64,000 bases of DNA from Mesorhizobium wenxiniae (GTDB taxonomy: Bacteria > Pseudomonadota > Alphaproteobacteria > Rhizobiales > Rhizobiaceae): assembly GCF_002284535.1 (NCBI RefSeq), contig NZ_NPKH01000001.1, positions 1 through 64,000 of the forward strand, in the 5' to 3' direction. Positions 22,611 to 31,761 of the stretch are shown in pieces. Numbering within the stretch: the stretch's first letter is position 1; each line of letters begins with the position of its first letter. The notes under the pieces are model-generated. The model was not told the origin of the DNA and ran no database searches. It saw nothing but the letters and a program-made list of their open reading frames with translations. The position numbers and the translations under genes are program-made.

Positions 22611-23423
22611 TTAATCTCGTACGTTGTCGGTCTGCTTCAACTCGTCGAGCGTCGGCATCGAGACGATGTGGTAGCCGGAATCGACATAGTGGATTTCGCC
22701 GGTGACGCCCGACGACAGGTCGGACAGGAGATAGAGGGCGGAGCCACCGACTTCGTCGATGGTCACTGTACGGCGCAGCGGCGAGTTGCGCTGCTGGTAG
22801 GAAAACATATGACGTGCGTCGGAAATCCCGGCGCCGGCCAGCGTCCGCACCGGTCCCGCCGATATGCCGTTCACCCTGATGCCGCGTGGGCCGTAGTCGT
22901 TGGCAAGATAGCGGACGCTTGCTTCCAGCCCGGCCTTGGCCACGCCCATAACGTTGTAGTTCGGCATGACGCGGACGGAACCCGCATAGGTCAGCGTGAT
23001 CATCGAGCCGCTGTCCTTCATCAGCCTGGCGGCATGACGGGCGACCTCGGTGAAGGAGTAGCAGGAGATGACCATGGTGCGGATGAAATTGTCGCGGCTG
23101 GTGTCGGCGTAGAGGCCCTTCAGCTCGTTCTTGTCGGAAAAGCCGATGGCATGAACGACGAAGTCCAGCCCGCCCCAGGCCTTGTCCAAGGTCTCGAAGG
23201 TAGCGGCAACCGATGCGCTGTCCTCGACATCGCAAGGGACGACCAGCGACGCGCCGATCTTGTCGGCGAGCGGCTTGACCCGGCGCCCGAAGGCTTCGCC
23301 CTGATAGGTGAAGGCGAGTTCCGCCCCATGTTCGGACAGTTTCCGGGCGATGCCCCAGGCGATCGAATGGTCGTTGGCCACACCCATGACAAGCCCGCGC
23401 TTGCCCTTCATCAATCCGTCCAT
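22611..23423 (-). CDS. fabI: Enoyl-[acyl-carrier-protein] reductase (NADH)
   Basis: FabI reduces trans-2-enoyl-ACP in the last step of each fatty acid elongation cycle. The 270-residue protein has the nucleotide-binding GLVMGVANDHSIAWGIA motif and the FabI-type active site with Tyr and Lys in YNVMGVAKAGLEASVRYL. ATG 23423 is chosen because AAGGA lies nine bases upstream; the frame also opens with TTG at 23432. It is 12 bases after fabB and is the last gene of a fabA-fabB-fabI operon, a typical rhizobial arrangement. Confidence 0.95.
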   Translation of the reverse strand: MDGLMKGKRGLVMGVANDHSIAWGIARKLSEHGAELAFTYQGEAFGRRVKPLADKIGASLVVPCDVEDSASVAATFETLDKAWGGLDFVVHAIGFSDKNELKGLYADTSRDNFIRTMVISCYSFTEVARHAARLMKDSGSMITLTYAGSVRVMPNYNVMGVAKAGLEASVRYLANDYGPRGIRVNGISAGPVRTLAGAGISDARHMFSYQQRNSPLRRTVTIDEVGGSALYLLSDLSSGVTGEIHYVDSGYHIVSMPTLDELKQTDNVRD

Positions 23424-23435
23424 GGTCGGCAATCC

Positions 23436-24656
23436 TTATGCGGAATAGCGCTGGAAAATCAGCGTTGCGTTGGTGCCGCCGAAACCGAACGAATTGGACA
23501 AAACGGTGTCGATCCTGGCATCGTCGATGCGTTCCAGCACGATCGGCATGCCTTCGAATTCCGGATCAAGCTGCTCGATATGGGCGCTCTCGCCGATGAA
23601 GCCGCCTTGCATCATCAGGATCGAGTAGATCGATTCCTGCACGCCGGCCGCACCCAGCGAATGGCCGGTCAGTGATTTCGTCGAGGTGATGAAAGGCATC
23701 TTTTCGCCGAACACCTCGCGGATCGCGCCCATTTCCCTGGAGTCGCCGACCGGCGTTGAGGTGCCGTGCGTGTTGATGTAGTCGACCGGCGAAGAGACAG
23801 TCGCCAGCGCCTGCCGCATGCAGCGCACCGCACCCTCGCCCGAGGGCGCCACCATATCGTAGCCGTCGGAGGTCGCGCCATAGCCGACGACCTCGGCGTA
23901 GATCTTGGCGCCGCGCGCCTTGGCGTGCTCGAGCTCTTCCAGGACCAGCACGCCGGCGCCGCCGGCAATGACGAAGCCGTCGCGATCGACGTCATAGGCG
24001 CGCGAGGCGGCCGATGCCCGGTCGTTGAACTTGGAGGACATGGCGCCCATCGCGTCGAACAGATCCGACATCGTCCAGTCGAGATCCTCATGGCCGCCGG
24101 CGAAGACCATGTCCTGCTTGCCCCACTGGATAAGTTCGTAGCCATTGCCGATGCAATGCGCCGATGTCGAACAGGCCGAAGAGATCGAATAATTGACGCC
24201 GTGGATCTTGAACCAGGTGGCGAGTGTCGCCGAAGCGGTCGACGACATCGCCTTCGGCACGGCGAACGGGCCGATGCGCTTGGGGCTGCCGTTCTTGAGC
24301 GTGGTTTCGGCGGCCTCGACGATGGTTCGGGTCGATGGTCCGCCCGATCCCATAACAATGCCGGTGCGCTCATTGGTGATGTCGTTCTCGCCAAGTCCAG
24401 CGTCCACGATAGCCTGGTCCATGGCGACATGGTTCCAAGCCGCACCTTGCGACAGGAAGCGCATGGCGCGACGATCGATCAGCGCAGAGGGGTCGAGCGT
24501 CGGCGCCCCCCAGACCTGGCAGCGGAAGCCGTGTTCGGCGAAGGAATTGGAGAAGCTGATGCCGGATCTGGCATCGTGGAGCGAGGCCTGCACCTCGTTG
24601 GCATTGTTGCCGATCGACGACACGATGCCGAGGCCTGTAACTACGACCCGTCTCAT
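23436..24656 (-). CDS. fabB: 3-oxoacyl-ACP synthase I
   Basis: FabB elongates cis-unsaturated acyl-ACPs and is needed for unsaturated fatty acids. The 406-residue protein has the ketosynthase nucleophile C162 in [11 protein letters not shown] and the two catalytic histidines in [13 protein letters not shown] and [17 protein letters not shown] 24656 gives [14 protein letters not shown] and has GGAAGGAG at ideal spacing. It lies between fabA and fabI; the FabA-FabB pair makes the unsaturated branch of type II fatty acid synthesis. Confidence 0.96.
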   Translation of the reverse strand: MRRVVVTGLGIVSSIGNNANEVQASLHDARSGISFSNSFAEHGFRCQVWGAPTLDPSALIDRRAMRFLSQGAAWNHVAMDQAIVDAGLGENDITNERTGIVMGSGGPSTRTIVEAAETTLKNGSPKRIGPFAVPKAMSSTASATLATWFKIHGVNYSISSACSTSAHCIGNGYELIQWGKQDMVFAGGHEDLDWTMSDLFDAMGAMSSKFNDRASAASRAYDVDRDGFVIAGGAGVLVLEELEHAKARGAKIYAEVVGYGATSDGYDMVAPSGEGAVRCMRQALATVSSPVDYINTHGTSTPVGDSREMGAIREVFGEKMPFITSTKSLTGHSLGAAGVQESIYSILMMQGGFIGESAHIEQLDPEFEGMPIVLERIDDARIDTVLSNSFGFGGTNATLIFQRYSA

Positions 24657-24774
24657 TCGCAACTCCTTCCAGCGCATGAGCCCGAAACCTGTCGGACAAG
24701 GATCATGCGCAAATTAAAGTTCTGCAGCTTCCTTTTGCGCGTCCCAGGGACTCGCGGCGCTGTGGAGGCGCCGG

Positions 24775-25293
24775 TCAGGCGGCGGCCGATTGCTTGGACA
24801 GACCCACCTTGAGATCCGTTGCTGCGTATATGGGTTCGCCATCCGCCTTCAGCCAGCCATCGGCGATACCAAGCACCAACCGCCCGCGCATGACGCGCTT
24901 GAAGTCCACGCCATATTCCACCTTCTTGACCGACGGCGTCACCATGCCTTTGAATTTCACCTCGCCGGTCGAGAGCGCCATCCCCTTGCCCGGCTCACCG
25001 AGCCAGCCGAGGTAGAATCCCGTCAATTGCCACATGGCGTCGAGGCCTAGGCATCCCGGCATGATCGGATTGCCGATGAAATGGCAGGCGAAAAACCACA
25101 GGTCCGGCTTGATGTCGAATTCCGCGCGAATGAAGCCCTTGTCGAAGGCACCGCCCGTCTCGCTGATTTCGGTGATGCGGTCGAACATCAGCATCGGCGG
25201 ATAGGGGAGCTGGGCGTTTCCAGGTCCGAACAGCTCGCCGCGGGCGCAGGCAAGCAGTTCTTCGTAATCATAGCTGGATTTCGAAACCGCCAT
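24775..25293 (-). CDS. fabA: 3-hydroxydecanoyl-ACP dehydratase/isomerase
   Basis: FabA dehydrates 3-hydroxydecanoyl-ACP and isomerises the product to cis-3-decenoyl-ACP, the branch point to unsaturated fatty acids. The 172-residue protein has the active-site His in [23 protein letters not shown], with the paired Asp in GLDAMWQ. It has the length of E. coli FabA (172) rather than the shorter FabZ. ATG 25293 is preceded by GGGGACGAG. It is the first gene of the fab operon and divergent from irr. Confidence 0.96.
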   Translation of the reverse strand: MAVSKSSYDYEELLACARGELFGPGNAQLPYPPMLMFDRITEISETGGAFDKGFIRAEFDIKPDLWFFACHFIGNPIMPGCLGLDAMWQLTGFYLGWLGEPGKGMALSTGEVKFKGMVTPSVKKVEYGVDFKRVMRGRLVLGIADGWLKADGEPIYAATDLKVGLSKQSAAA

Positions 25294-25383
25294 CAATCTC
25301 GTCCCCGTAATCGTCCGGGCGGTAGCGCGCCCTTGTCGTTGGTTTCCTAACACAATCTATTTCAGGCCGGAAACCGGCGTTTG

Positions 25384-25412
25384 CGCTTAACCTGCCCGTC
25401 TGCCTGGGTCAA
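25384..25412 (-). promoter_or_regulatory. Possible fabA promoter
   Basis: On the minus strand TTGACC (25412-25407) is followed after 17 bases by TAAGCG (25389-25384). The -35 element is good and the -10 is weak. It lies 91 bases upstream of the fabA start. Confidence 0.35.
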
Positions 25413-25421
25413 TGCGCGCTA

Positions 25422-25450
25422 TTGATCGTATTCGGCCGACAGAATATATG
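25422..25450 (+). promoter_or_regulatory. Possible irr promoter
   Basis: TTGATC (25422-25427) and TATATG (25445-25450) are 17 bases apart, about 85 bases upstream of irr. It is back-to-back with the possible fabA promoter, so the two -35 elements are only nine bases apart. Confidence 0.45.
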
Positions 25451-25534
25451 TCGGGGGTGTCCAGTTTCGGTCGATGTTCGTTTTTTGCCATTCTGGGCAT
25501 GTCTTGAGGCGAAACTGTGAGCTTGGACGGATAG

Positions 25535-25966
25535 ATGGATCTGGGCTGCCGAAAGGAAAATGTCGCTGTGGACAAGCGGGTTCGCGAAGCTGGCCTGAGG
25601 CCGACGCGTCAGCGCATTGCGCTGGCCGATCTGCTTTTCGCCAAGGGCGACCGCCATCTGTCGGCTGAGGAACTGCACGAGGAGGCGATCGCCGCCGGAG
25701 TGCCGGTGTCGCTCGCCACCGTTTACAACGCCCTTCATCAATTCACCCAGGCGGGCCTTCTGCGCATCCTGGCCGTCGAGGGGTCGAAGACCTACTTCGA
25801 CACCAACACCTCCGATCATCACCATTTCTACATTGAAGGTGAAAACAGGATCTTCGATATCGCCAGCGGTCCTGTCACGGTTTCCAACCTGCCGGAGCCG
25901 CCGGAAGGCATGGAGATCGCCAATGTCGACATCGTGGTGAGACTGCGCCCCAAACGCCGCGACTGA
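25535..25966 (+). CDS. irr: Iron response regulator Irr (Fur family)
   Basis: Irr is a Fur-family regulator that tracks heme status and controls iron and heme genes in rhizobia. The 143-residue protein has the winged helix (GLRPTRQRIALADLL then VSLATVYNALHQFTQAGLL) and the His cluster H95-H97 in SDHHHFY, the heme-sensing HxH region. The GCP heme-regulatory motif of Bradyrhizobium Irr is absent, as in Rhizobium-type proteins. Adjacency to fabA-fabB-fabI is conserved in rhizobia. The start at ATG 25535 follows a modest GGACGGA; a GTG at 25568 is an alternative. Confidence 0.93.
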   Translation: MDLGCRKENVAVDKRVREAGLRPTRQRIALADLLFAKGDRHLSAEELHEEAIAAGVPVSLATVYNALHQFTQAGLLRILAVEGSKTYFDTNTSDHHHFYIEGENRIFDIASGPVTVSNLPEPPEGMEIANVDIVVRLRPKRRD

Positions 25967-26022
25967 TTGGCGCTTCATGAGGCCGTGAGATACCGTCTCG
26001 GCCGGGATCCCCGAACCGCCAA
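25967..26022. terminator. Structured region between convergent irr and SH3 gene
   Basis: GGCCGTGAGA (25981-25990) pairs with TCTCGGCC (25996-26003) with one bulged T, and an outer TTGGCG/CGCCAA pair (25967-25972 with 26017-26022) could close it. It fills the gap between two converging genes. No T tract is present, so termination is only inferred. Confidence 0.35.
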
Positions 26023-26029
26023 GAAGAGG

Positions 26030-26593
26030 TTAGTTCTTGACCCGTTCGCCCGGATAGGCGCCCCAGACAAGCGACTGGGCGAGCCAGCCGGTGTGGCCGT
26101 TGAAGGTCATCTCGCACCACTGGCCGTCACATGACTTGATCGTGCCCATGGCGCCCGGCTCGATGATCGCGACGATGCTGGCATCCTTTTCCGGGTCATC
26201 GAGAAGGTTGACTCGGGCATCTTTGCCCCGCTGCCAGGGTGCTACGATCGCCGTGCGGCGGCCTGAAAGCAGCGACTGGTTGATCCAGCCTTCCGAGCCG
26301 TCGGCATCGCGCACACGACGCCAGGTGTCGAATTCCTGGATGATCTCCATCGGCAGGCCGGGCTTCATATACATCCAGTCGACGGAATAGTTGACGCCTG
26401 GTCCGACGCGGGAGTTGACGCGGCCCGCTTTCAGGCTGACGAAACGCGGCAGCGGCAGGCCGCTCGGCCCGAGCGTTGCGCTCTGGGCGGGTGCTGCTGC
26501 ATTCTGTGCCGCCACATGAGGGGAATAAAGGAGAGCGCCGAGAAATGCTGCGCTGAGGGCCAGGCGGAGCGACGCGAAACCAGACACTTTCAT
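26030..26593 (-). CDS. Secreted SH3-domain protein
   Basis: This 187-residue protein has a signal peptide (MKVSGFASLRLALSAAFLGA, cleavage likely after HVAA) and two bacterial SH3-like repeats. One holds RVNSRVGPGVNYSVDWMY and WRRVRDADGSEGWINQSLL, the other ARVNLLDDPEKDASIVAI and WCEMTFNGHTGWLAQSLVWG. Bacterial SH3 domains usually bind cell wall peptides, so a periplasmic envelope role is likely; no catalytic domain is attached. The ATG follows GAAAGGAATG. It is divergent from the dehydrogenase gene. Confidence 0.85.
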   Translation of the reverse strand: MKVSGFASLRLALSAAFLGALLYSPHVAAQNAAAPAQSATLGPSGLPLPRFVSLKAGRVNSRVGPGVNYSVDWMYMKPGLPMEIIQEFDTWRRVRDADGSEGWINQSLLSGRRTAIVAPWQRGKDARVNLLDDPEKDASIVAIIEPGAMGTIKSCDGQWCEMTFNGHTGWLAQSLVWGAYPGERVKN

Positions 26594-26745
26594 TCCTTTC
26601 GGCGCCGGCTCATCGGCCTTTGCGCCCCTTTTTCTTTGTCTTCGGCGGAACCTCTTGTTACATGGAGAACTGGCACCGCGACCGGCCTGCAGTTTCGCCT
26701 GTCTTGGTTAAAGAGGTCTCAACGAGGTCGGGTTTCGAGGAAACA

Positions 26746-27747
26746 ATGGTAGGCAGAAAAAGGCCCCTCGTCGTCATCACGCGCAAGCTGCCCGACCCGG
26801 TCGAGACCCGTATGCGTGAGCTGTTCGACGCCCGGCTGAATGTCGAAGACAGGCCGATGACGCAGCCGGAACTGGTCGCGGCGGTCAAGGAAGCCGACGT
26901 GCTGGTGCCGACCATAACCGATCATATCGACGCAGCGCTGATCGCTCAGGCTGGCGACAACCTCAAGCTGATCGCCAATTTCGGCAACGGCGTCGACAAG
27001 ATCGATGTGGCGGCAGCAGCGAAGAAGGGCATTTCCGTCACCAATACGCCGAACGTGTTGACCGAGGATACGGCCGACATGACCATGGCGCTAATGCTGG
27101 CGGTGCCGCGGCGGCTGGCGGAAGGCGCCAATGTGCTGACCGGCGACAAGAAATGGGCCGGCTGGTCGCCGACCTGGATGCTCGGCCGACGTATCTGGGG
27201 CAAACGCCTCGGCATTGTAGGCATGGGCCGCATCGGCACCGCCGTGGCCCGGCGGGCCAAGGCCTTTGGCCTGTCGATCCACTATCACAACCGCCATCGC
27301 GTGCTGCCGGCGGTCGAGGATGAGCTGGAGGCGACCTACTGGGAAAGCCTTGACCAGATGCTTGCCCGCATGGACATCATATCGGTCAATTGTCCGTCGA
27401 CGCCGGCAACCTTCCATCTGCTCTCAGCGCGGCGGCTGGCGCTCCTGCAGCCGTCCGCTTACATCGTCAACACAGCGCGCGGCGACATCATCGACGAGGA
27501 CTCTCTGGTCAAGCTGATCCAGGACGGCAAGATCGCCGGCGCCGGCCTCGATGTCTACGAGCATGAGCCGGCGCTGAACAGCAAATTGCTGAAGCTCGCC
27601 GCCAAGGGCAAGGTCGTGCTGTTGCCGCATATGGGGTCGGCGACACTCGAAGGCCGCATCGACATGGGCGAAAAGGTGATCATCAACATCCGCGCCTTCT
27701 TCGATGGCCACCGGCCGCCAGATCGCGTACTGCCGCTGCGGACGTGA
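26746..27747 (+). CDS. D-isomer-specific 2-hydroxyacid dehydrogenase
   Basis: This 333-residue protein is a GRHPR/GyaR-like dehydrogenase that would reduce glyoxylate, hydroxypyruvate or a related 2-oxoacid with NAD(P)H. The nucleotide-binding motif is GIVGMGRIGTAVARRA, the catalytic arginine is in VNTARGDIID, the glutamate in VYEHEPA and the histidine in LLPHMGSAT. ATG 26746 has GAGG five bases upstream; the frame is open from 26620 but those residues are not family-like. The exact substrate is not determined by sequence. Confidence 0.9.
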   Translation: MVGRKRPLVVITRKLPDPVETRMRELFDARLNVEDRPMTQPELVAAVKEADVLVPTITDHIDAALIAQAGDNLKLIANFGNGVDKIDVAAAAKKGISVTNTPNVLTEDTADMTMALMLAVPRRLAEGANVLTGDKKWAGWSPTWMLGRRIWGKRLGIVGMGRIGTAVARRAKAFGLSIHYHNRHRVLPAVEDELEATYWESLDQMLARMDIISVNCPSTPATFHLLSARRLALLQPSAYIVNTARGDIIDEDSLVKLIQDGKIAGAGLDVYEHEPALNSKLLKLAAKGKVVLLPHMGSATLEGRIDMGEKVIINIRAFFDGHRPPDRVLPLRT

Positions 27748-27801
27748 CCGGCCACGATCGCGGCTCGTGCGACCGTCCGTTCATCTGAGGTTAGCAAAGG
27801 C

Positions 27802-28284
27802 TTACGAAATCACTTTGCGCATGGTGATCGAGGTCGGACGGTCGTAGCCCTTGTGCGCCGTCCTTTCCGTTTCGCGAAAGCCGAGGCGGGCAAAGGCGGC
27901 GTGATTTCCGGTCAGTTCGATCCGCGTCTGCAGCTCGATCGCAGGCTTGCCCCGGTTGCGGGCGAGATCCTCGACCGCTTGCATCAACTGCCTGCCAATG
28001 CCTTGTCCCTGAAAGCCCGGTTCAACCGCGAGCTTTCCGACATAGAAATCATTGGCCCGCTCCAGAACAAAAACGCAGCCGACGACCCTGCCGTCCTTCA
28101 GCGCCGCAAAGCCCGTCTCTTGCCGGGCCTTGTCCCGGAGATTTTCGACCGTGAGCCGATGTGCCGAGGATGGCGGATCGATGACGCCGTCCATCGAGGC
28201 GAAGGCGCGCATGATCAGCGCCAGCACCTCGTCCCAACGGTCGAAATCGGCCGGAAGCTGCTCGGCGGAAACCAGGCTGCCCAA
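27802..28284 (-). CDS. GNAT-family N-acetyltransferase
   Basis: The 160-residue protein has the GNAT acetyl-CoA fold: VGKLAVEPGFQGQGIGRQLMQAVE carries the pyrophosphate-binding Q/RxxGxG/A motif, and NHAAFARLGFRETERT is the usual C-terminal strand-helix. The start appears to be TTG 28284, two bases from the end of the upstream moeB-like gene and with AAGAGAAAC before it; no ATG gives the full domain. Substrate unknown. Tight spacing implies co-transcription with the moeB-like gene. Confidence 0.85.
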   Translation of the reverse strand: MGSLVSAEQLPADFDRWDEVLALIMRAFASMDGVIDPPSSAHRLTVENLRDKARQETGFAALKDGRVVGCVFVLERANDFYVGKLAVEPGFQGQGIGRQLMQAVEDLARNRGKPAIELQTRIELTGNHAAFARLGFRETERTAHKGYDRPTSITMRKVIS

Positions 28285-28287
28285 GAT

Positions 28288-29043
28288 CTAGTTTCTCTTG
28301 TAGCGGATCGTGTCGAAGCGCGCGGTCAATGCATCGTAAAGCAGCAGGCGGCCGACCAGCGGCTCGCCGATGCCGGCGATCAGCTTGATCGTCTCCATCG
28401 CCTGCAGCGTCCCGATGACGCCGGTCAGCACGCCGAGTACGCCGGCGACGGCACAGGACGGTACCAGGCCCGCCGGCGGTGGATCCGGAAAAAGATCGCG
28501 ATAATTTGGATTTGGGTTGCCGTCCGTGCCGGTCTCGAACGGTTTCAGCACGGTCACCGAGCCGTCGAAGCGGCCGACGGCGGCATGGACCAGCGGCCGC
28601 TTTCCCGCGGCGCAGGCGTCGGCCACCGCATAACGTGTTTCGAAATTGTCGGAGCCGTCGACGACGATGTCATAGCGGGCGACGAGGTCAGGGGCGTTGT
28701 CCGCCGTCAGCCTGAGATTGTGCAGTTCCACGGCGACGTTGGGATTGATGCGGGCGATCGCCGTTTTGGCACTGTCGGTTTTCGCCATGCCGACAGCATC
28801 GGTGCCGTAGATCACCTGTCTTTGCAGGTTCGACAGTGAGACGCTGTCGTCGTCGACGATGCCGAGTGTGCCGACGCCGGCTGCGGCCAGATATTCGAGC
28901 ACCGGCGCTCCGAGCCCGCCGGCGCCGATGACCAGGACCCGCGCCCGCTTCAGTCGCTGCTGGCCGGCGCCGCCGATTTCGGGCAGCACGATGTGGCGGG
29001 CGTAGCGTTCGAGTTCTTCGTCGGTTAGCGTGGTGGTGATCAT
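28288..29043 (-). CDS. MoeB/ThiF/HesA-family adenylyltransferase-like protein
   Basis: E1-like enzymes of this family adenylate the C terminus of ubiquitin-like sulfur carriers (MoaD or ThiS) for molybdopterin or thiamine synthesis. This 251-residue protein has the nucleotide loop VLVIGAGGLGAPVLEYLAAAGVG, the DDDSVSLSNLQRQ motif and the DGSDNFETRY segment. The usual two CxxC zinc pairs are missing: the YRCLF position reads YRDLF, and the C terminus ends KRN without a cysteine pair. No rhodanese domain is present. ATG 29043 has no strong ribosome site; TTG 29085 is an alternative. The window also contains a molybdoenzyme that would need molybdopterin. Confidence 0.82.
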   Translation of the reverse strand: MITTTLTDEELERYARHIVLPEIGGAGQQRLKRARVLVIGAGGLGAPVLEYLAAAGVGTLGIVDDDSVSLSNLQRQVIYGTDAVGMAKTDSAKTAIARINPNVAVELHNLRLTADNAPDLVARYDIVVDGSDNFETRYAVADACAAGKRPLVHAAVGRFDGSVTVLKPFETGTDGNPNPNYRDLFPDPPPAGLVPSCAVAGVLGVLTGVIGTLQAMETIKLIAGIGEPLVGRLLLYDALTARFDTIRYKRN

Positions 29044-29163
29044 CGCCGGACCATATAGCGGAAGAAAAACCTTGTCAGGCGTCAATTCACGTCACCCACA
29101 AAGCCTGCCCTCGGGCTTGGCCAGAGGGTGCGCAGCAGTCTTGGGATAACGATATCCAAGAAG

Positions 29164-30330
29164 TCAAATGGTTGGGCTAACCATGCCATGATCGACGGTC
29201 AGGAACTGCGCGCGTCCCTTGAGACTGGAAAACAGCGCCGCATCGGTTCCGGTCATGAAAGCCTGGCAGTTCAGCTCTTCGAGGATCGAGAACAGCGCGG
29301 CACGCCGGCCGCCGTCGAGATGGGCGGCGATCTCGTCGAGCAGCAAGATCGGCGTCATGCCCGACATCTCGCCCGTCAGCCGAGCATGCGACAGGACCAT
29401 GCCGACCAGCAGCGCCTTCTGCTCGCCGGTCGAACACAGTTCGGCTGGCATCGCCTTGGGCCGGTGCCGCACTACGAGATCCGAACGGTGCGGGCCGTCG
29501 AGCGTGCGCCCGGCGGCGCGGTCGCGATCGCGGCCTTCGGCAAGCGCTTGGCGAAACCGCTCCTCGACATCGACAGCCGCGGTGGTGCCGACTTCGCTTT
29601 CCAACGTGCCCGACAGGCCGATGTCGGCTTGCGGAAACGGGCCGGCGCTTGGCAGCCTGTCGATCATGGCGGCGAGCAGGCGCACCAGTTCGGCACGCGC
29701 CGCGGCAATCGCTACACCGGTTTCGGCCATTTGCGTCTCGATCGCATCGAACCAGGCTCCGTCACGCGAGCCTTCGGCGAACAGCCGATTGCGGCCGCGC
29801 ATCGCTTTTTCGTAGTCTAGCGCGCGCTGGCCGTGGCCCGGATCGATCGCCAGCACCTGCCGGTCGAGAAAGCGCCGGCGGTCTGCGGCCGGCCCGGTGA
29901 ACAATGCATCCATCGCCGGTGTCAGCCAGACGACGCGCAGCCATTCCAGCATGTCCTCCGCCGAGCGCGCTGCCGCGCCATTGATCCGCACCCGCCGGCC
30001 GCCCTCGCCAGCGGCATCGCCGCCTGCAATGCCGGTGCCGATCTCGATCGGTCCGTCCGGCCCATCGAGCCGGACATGGATGGCAAAGCCGCCGTCCCCG
30101 CCTTCACGCGCCACGTCGGCATAAGGTGCACGGCGCAGGCCGCGACCCGGCGTCAGCAGGGAAATCGCTTCCAGCAGGTTGGTTTTGCCGGCGCCATTGT
30201 CACCGGAAAAAACCACGGCGCCGGGGTCCAGGTCGATCGACAGTGTTGCGTAATTGCGGAAGTTCGTAAGTGACAGCTTACTTATATGAGTCTGCTGGTC
30301 GCGCTCAGACTGCTTCGCAACTCCGGTCAT
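29164..30330 (-). CDS. recF: DNA replication and repair protein RecF
   Basis: RecF is an SMC-like ATPase that helps load RecA at gaps in DNA. The 388-residue protein has the N-terminal LSLTNFRNYATLSIDL, the Walker A motif SGDNGAGKTNLLEAISLL, the ABC signature region near CSTGEQKALLVGMVLSHA and Walker B ILLLDEIAAHLD. The order dnaA, dnaN, recF on the minus strand is the classic arrangement. The ATG at 30330 starts 25 bases after the dnaN stop, so the two are probably co-transcribed. Confidence 0.95.
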   Translation of the reverse strand: MTGVAKQSERDQQTHISKLSLTNFRNYATLSIDLDPGAVVFSGDNGAGKTNLLEAISLLTPGRGLRRAPYADVAREGGDGGFAIHVRLDGPDGPIEIGTGIAGGDAAGEGGRRVRINGAAARSAEDMLEWLRVVWLTPAMDALFTGPAADRRRFLDRQVLAIDPGHGQRALDYEKAMRGRNRLFAEGSRDGAWFDAIETQMAETGVAIAAARAELVRLLAAMIDRLPSAGPFPQADIGLSGTLESEVGTTAAVDVEERFRQALAEGRDRDRAAGRTLDGPHRSDLVVRHRPKAMPAELCSTGEQKALLVGMVLSHARLTGEMSGMTPILLLDEIAAHLDGGRRAALFSILEELNCQAFMTGTDAALFSSLKGRAQFLTVDHGMVSPTI

Positions 30331-30355
30331 GACAACAAGATGGCCTCGTTCGGGC

Positions 30356-31474
30356 CTATACCCGCATCGGCATCAGCACGTAGAGCGTGGTTTCGTCGGC
30401 CATGTCGTGGATCAGCGTCGGCGAACCGGCGTCCGCCAGCATGAATTTTGCCTCAGTGCCGGTCAACTGGGCAGCGACGTCGAGCAGATATTTGGCGTTA
30501 AAGCCGATTTCGATCGCGTCGGACGAATAGTCCGCGGCCAGTTCTTCTGTGGCGCTACCCGAATCCGGATTGTTGACCGCAAGCGTGACCTGGCCTTCTC
30601 CAATCGAAAGCTTCACTGCCCGGCCGCGTTCCGACGAAATGGTCGAGACGCGGTCGACGGCGGCGGCGAAACTCTGGCGGTCGATGATCAGCTTCTTGTC
30701 GTTGCCGGTCGGGATGACCCGCTGATAATCCGGGAAGGTGCCGTCGATCAGCTTCGAGGTCAAAACGACACTGCCGATGGTGAAACGGATCTTGGTGTCG
30801 GACAATTCGGTGGTCACGGCGACGTCCGGGTCATCGACAAGCTTTTGCAGCTCGCTGACCGTCTTGCGCGGAATGATGATGCCCGGCATCCCTTCGGATC
30901 CTGCCGGCGCGTCGATCTCGGCGCGCGCCAGCCGGTGGCCGTCGGTCGCTACCGAGCGCAGCTTCAGCTTGCCGTCGGCGTCATGCGTGTGCAGGTAGAT
31001 GCCGTTCAGGTAGTAACGCGTCTCTTCGGTGGAGATGGCAAATTGGGTCTTCTCGATCAGGCCCTTGAGCGCGACCGAATCGAGCCGGAAGATATGCGAG
31101 AACGATCCGGCCGAAAGCGCCGGGAAATCGGATTGCGGCAGACATTGGAGACGGAAGCTCGAGCGGCCCGACGTCACCGTCATGGCGTTGCCGTCCTCGT
31201 CGGTCTTCAGCATGACCTCCGCGCCGTCGGCGAGCTTGCGCACGATGTCGTAGAGCAGATGCGCCGGAACCGTCGTCGCCCCGCCGCGCTCCACCTTGGC
31301 GGGCGTGGCTTCGGTCACCTCCAGATCGAGGTCGGTTGCCTTCATTTCGAGGGTGGCGCCTTCGGCGCTCAGCAGCACGTTCGACAGGATCGGTATGGTA
31401 TTGCGCCGCTCGACCACGCGATGAACATGGTTGAGCGACTTCAGGAGATTTGACCGTTCCAGGATAACACGCAT
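30356..31474 (-). CDS. dnaN: DNA polymerase III subunit beta (sliding clamp)
   Basis: DnaN forms the ring that tethers DNA polymerase III to DNA. The 372-residue protein matches family length, starts MRVILERSNLLKSLNHVHRV and ends in the conserved YVLMPMRV. Middle blocks such as DSVALKGLIEKTQFAISTEETRYYLNGI and IDGTFPDYQRVIP are typical. It is downstream of dnaA across a 287-base structured gap that could hold its own promoter. Confidence 0.97.
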   Translation of the reverse strand: MRVILERSNLLKSLNHVHRVVERRNTIPILSNVLLSAEGATLEMKATDLDLEVTEATPAKVERGGATTVPAHLLYDIVRKLADGAEVMLKTDEDGNAMTVTSGRSSFRLQCLPQSDFPALSAGSFSHIFRLDSVALKGLIEKTQFAISTEETRYYLNGIYLHTHDADGKLKLRSVATDGHRLARAEIDAPAGSEGMPGIIIPRKTVSELQKLVDDPDVAVTTELSDTKIRFTIGSVVLTSKLIDGTFPDYQRVIPTGNDKKLIIDRQSFAAAVDRVSTISSERGRAVKLSIGEGQVTLAVNNPDSGSATEELAADYSSDAIEIGFNAKYLLDVAAQLTGTEAKFMLADAGSPTLIHDMADETTLYVLMPMRV

Positions 31475-31578
31475 GACGAAACAGGCTCGCTTGAACGAAT
31501 GAGCGGGTCTCCGGCAAGCGGCAACCCGCGAAAGGTCTGAACAGGCTCAGAAACTGACAGGAAAAAACCCGTAAACGC

Positions 31579-31616
31579 AAGCCCGCGCTACCGGTTCGGA
31601 CCGGTTACTCGGGCTT
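31579..31616. repeat. Nested inverted repeat in the dnaA-dnaN gap
   Basis: An outer AAGCCCG/CGGGCTT pair (31579-31585 with 31610-31616) encloses an inner stem built from two ACCGGT hexamers (31590-31595 and 31600-31605) around TCGG. In transcripts reading from dnaA towards dnaN it would form a two-tier stem upstream of dnaN; ACGGGTTTTTT follows shortly downstream, so attenuation is possible. Confidence 0.5.
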
Positions 31617-31713
31617 TCTGGGGATAAAACTGGCGAAGTCCGCAAGCCAATGCTTGTCGCCCAAAAGTGCGCAGCGGTTTTGGGGCAACGACATGCATAA
31701 AAACAAAGATTTC

Positions 31714-31747
31714 AAGCGCGTCGCAGCCATCCAAATGCGACGCGCTT
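31714..31747 (-). terminator. Probable dnaA terminator
   Basis: A perfect 12-base inverted repeat (31714-31725 and 31736-31747, AAGCGCGTCGCA and its complement) with a ten-base loop lies 15 bases beyond the dnaA stop. In the dnaA direction it is followed by GAAATC and then a T-rich stretch; on the other strand TTTGTTTT follows. Confidence 0.65.
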
Positions 31748-31761
31748 TGTTTTCGGGCCGG

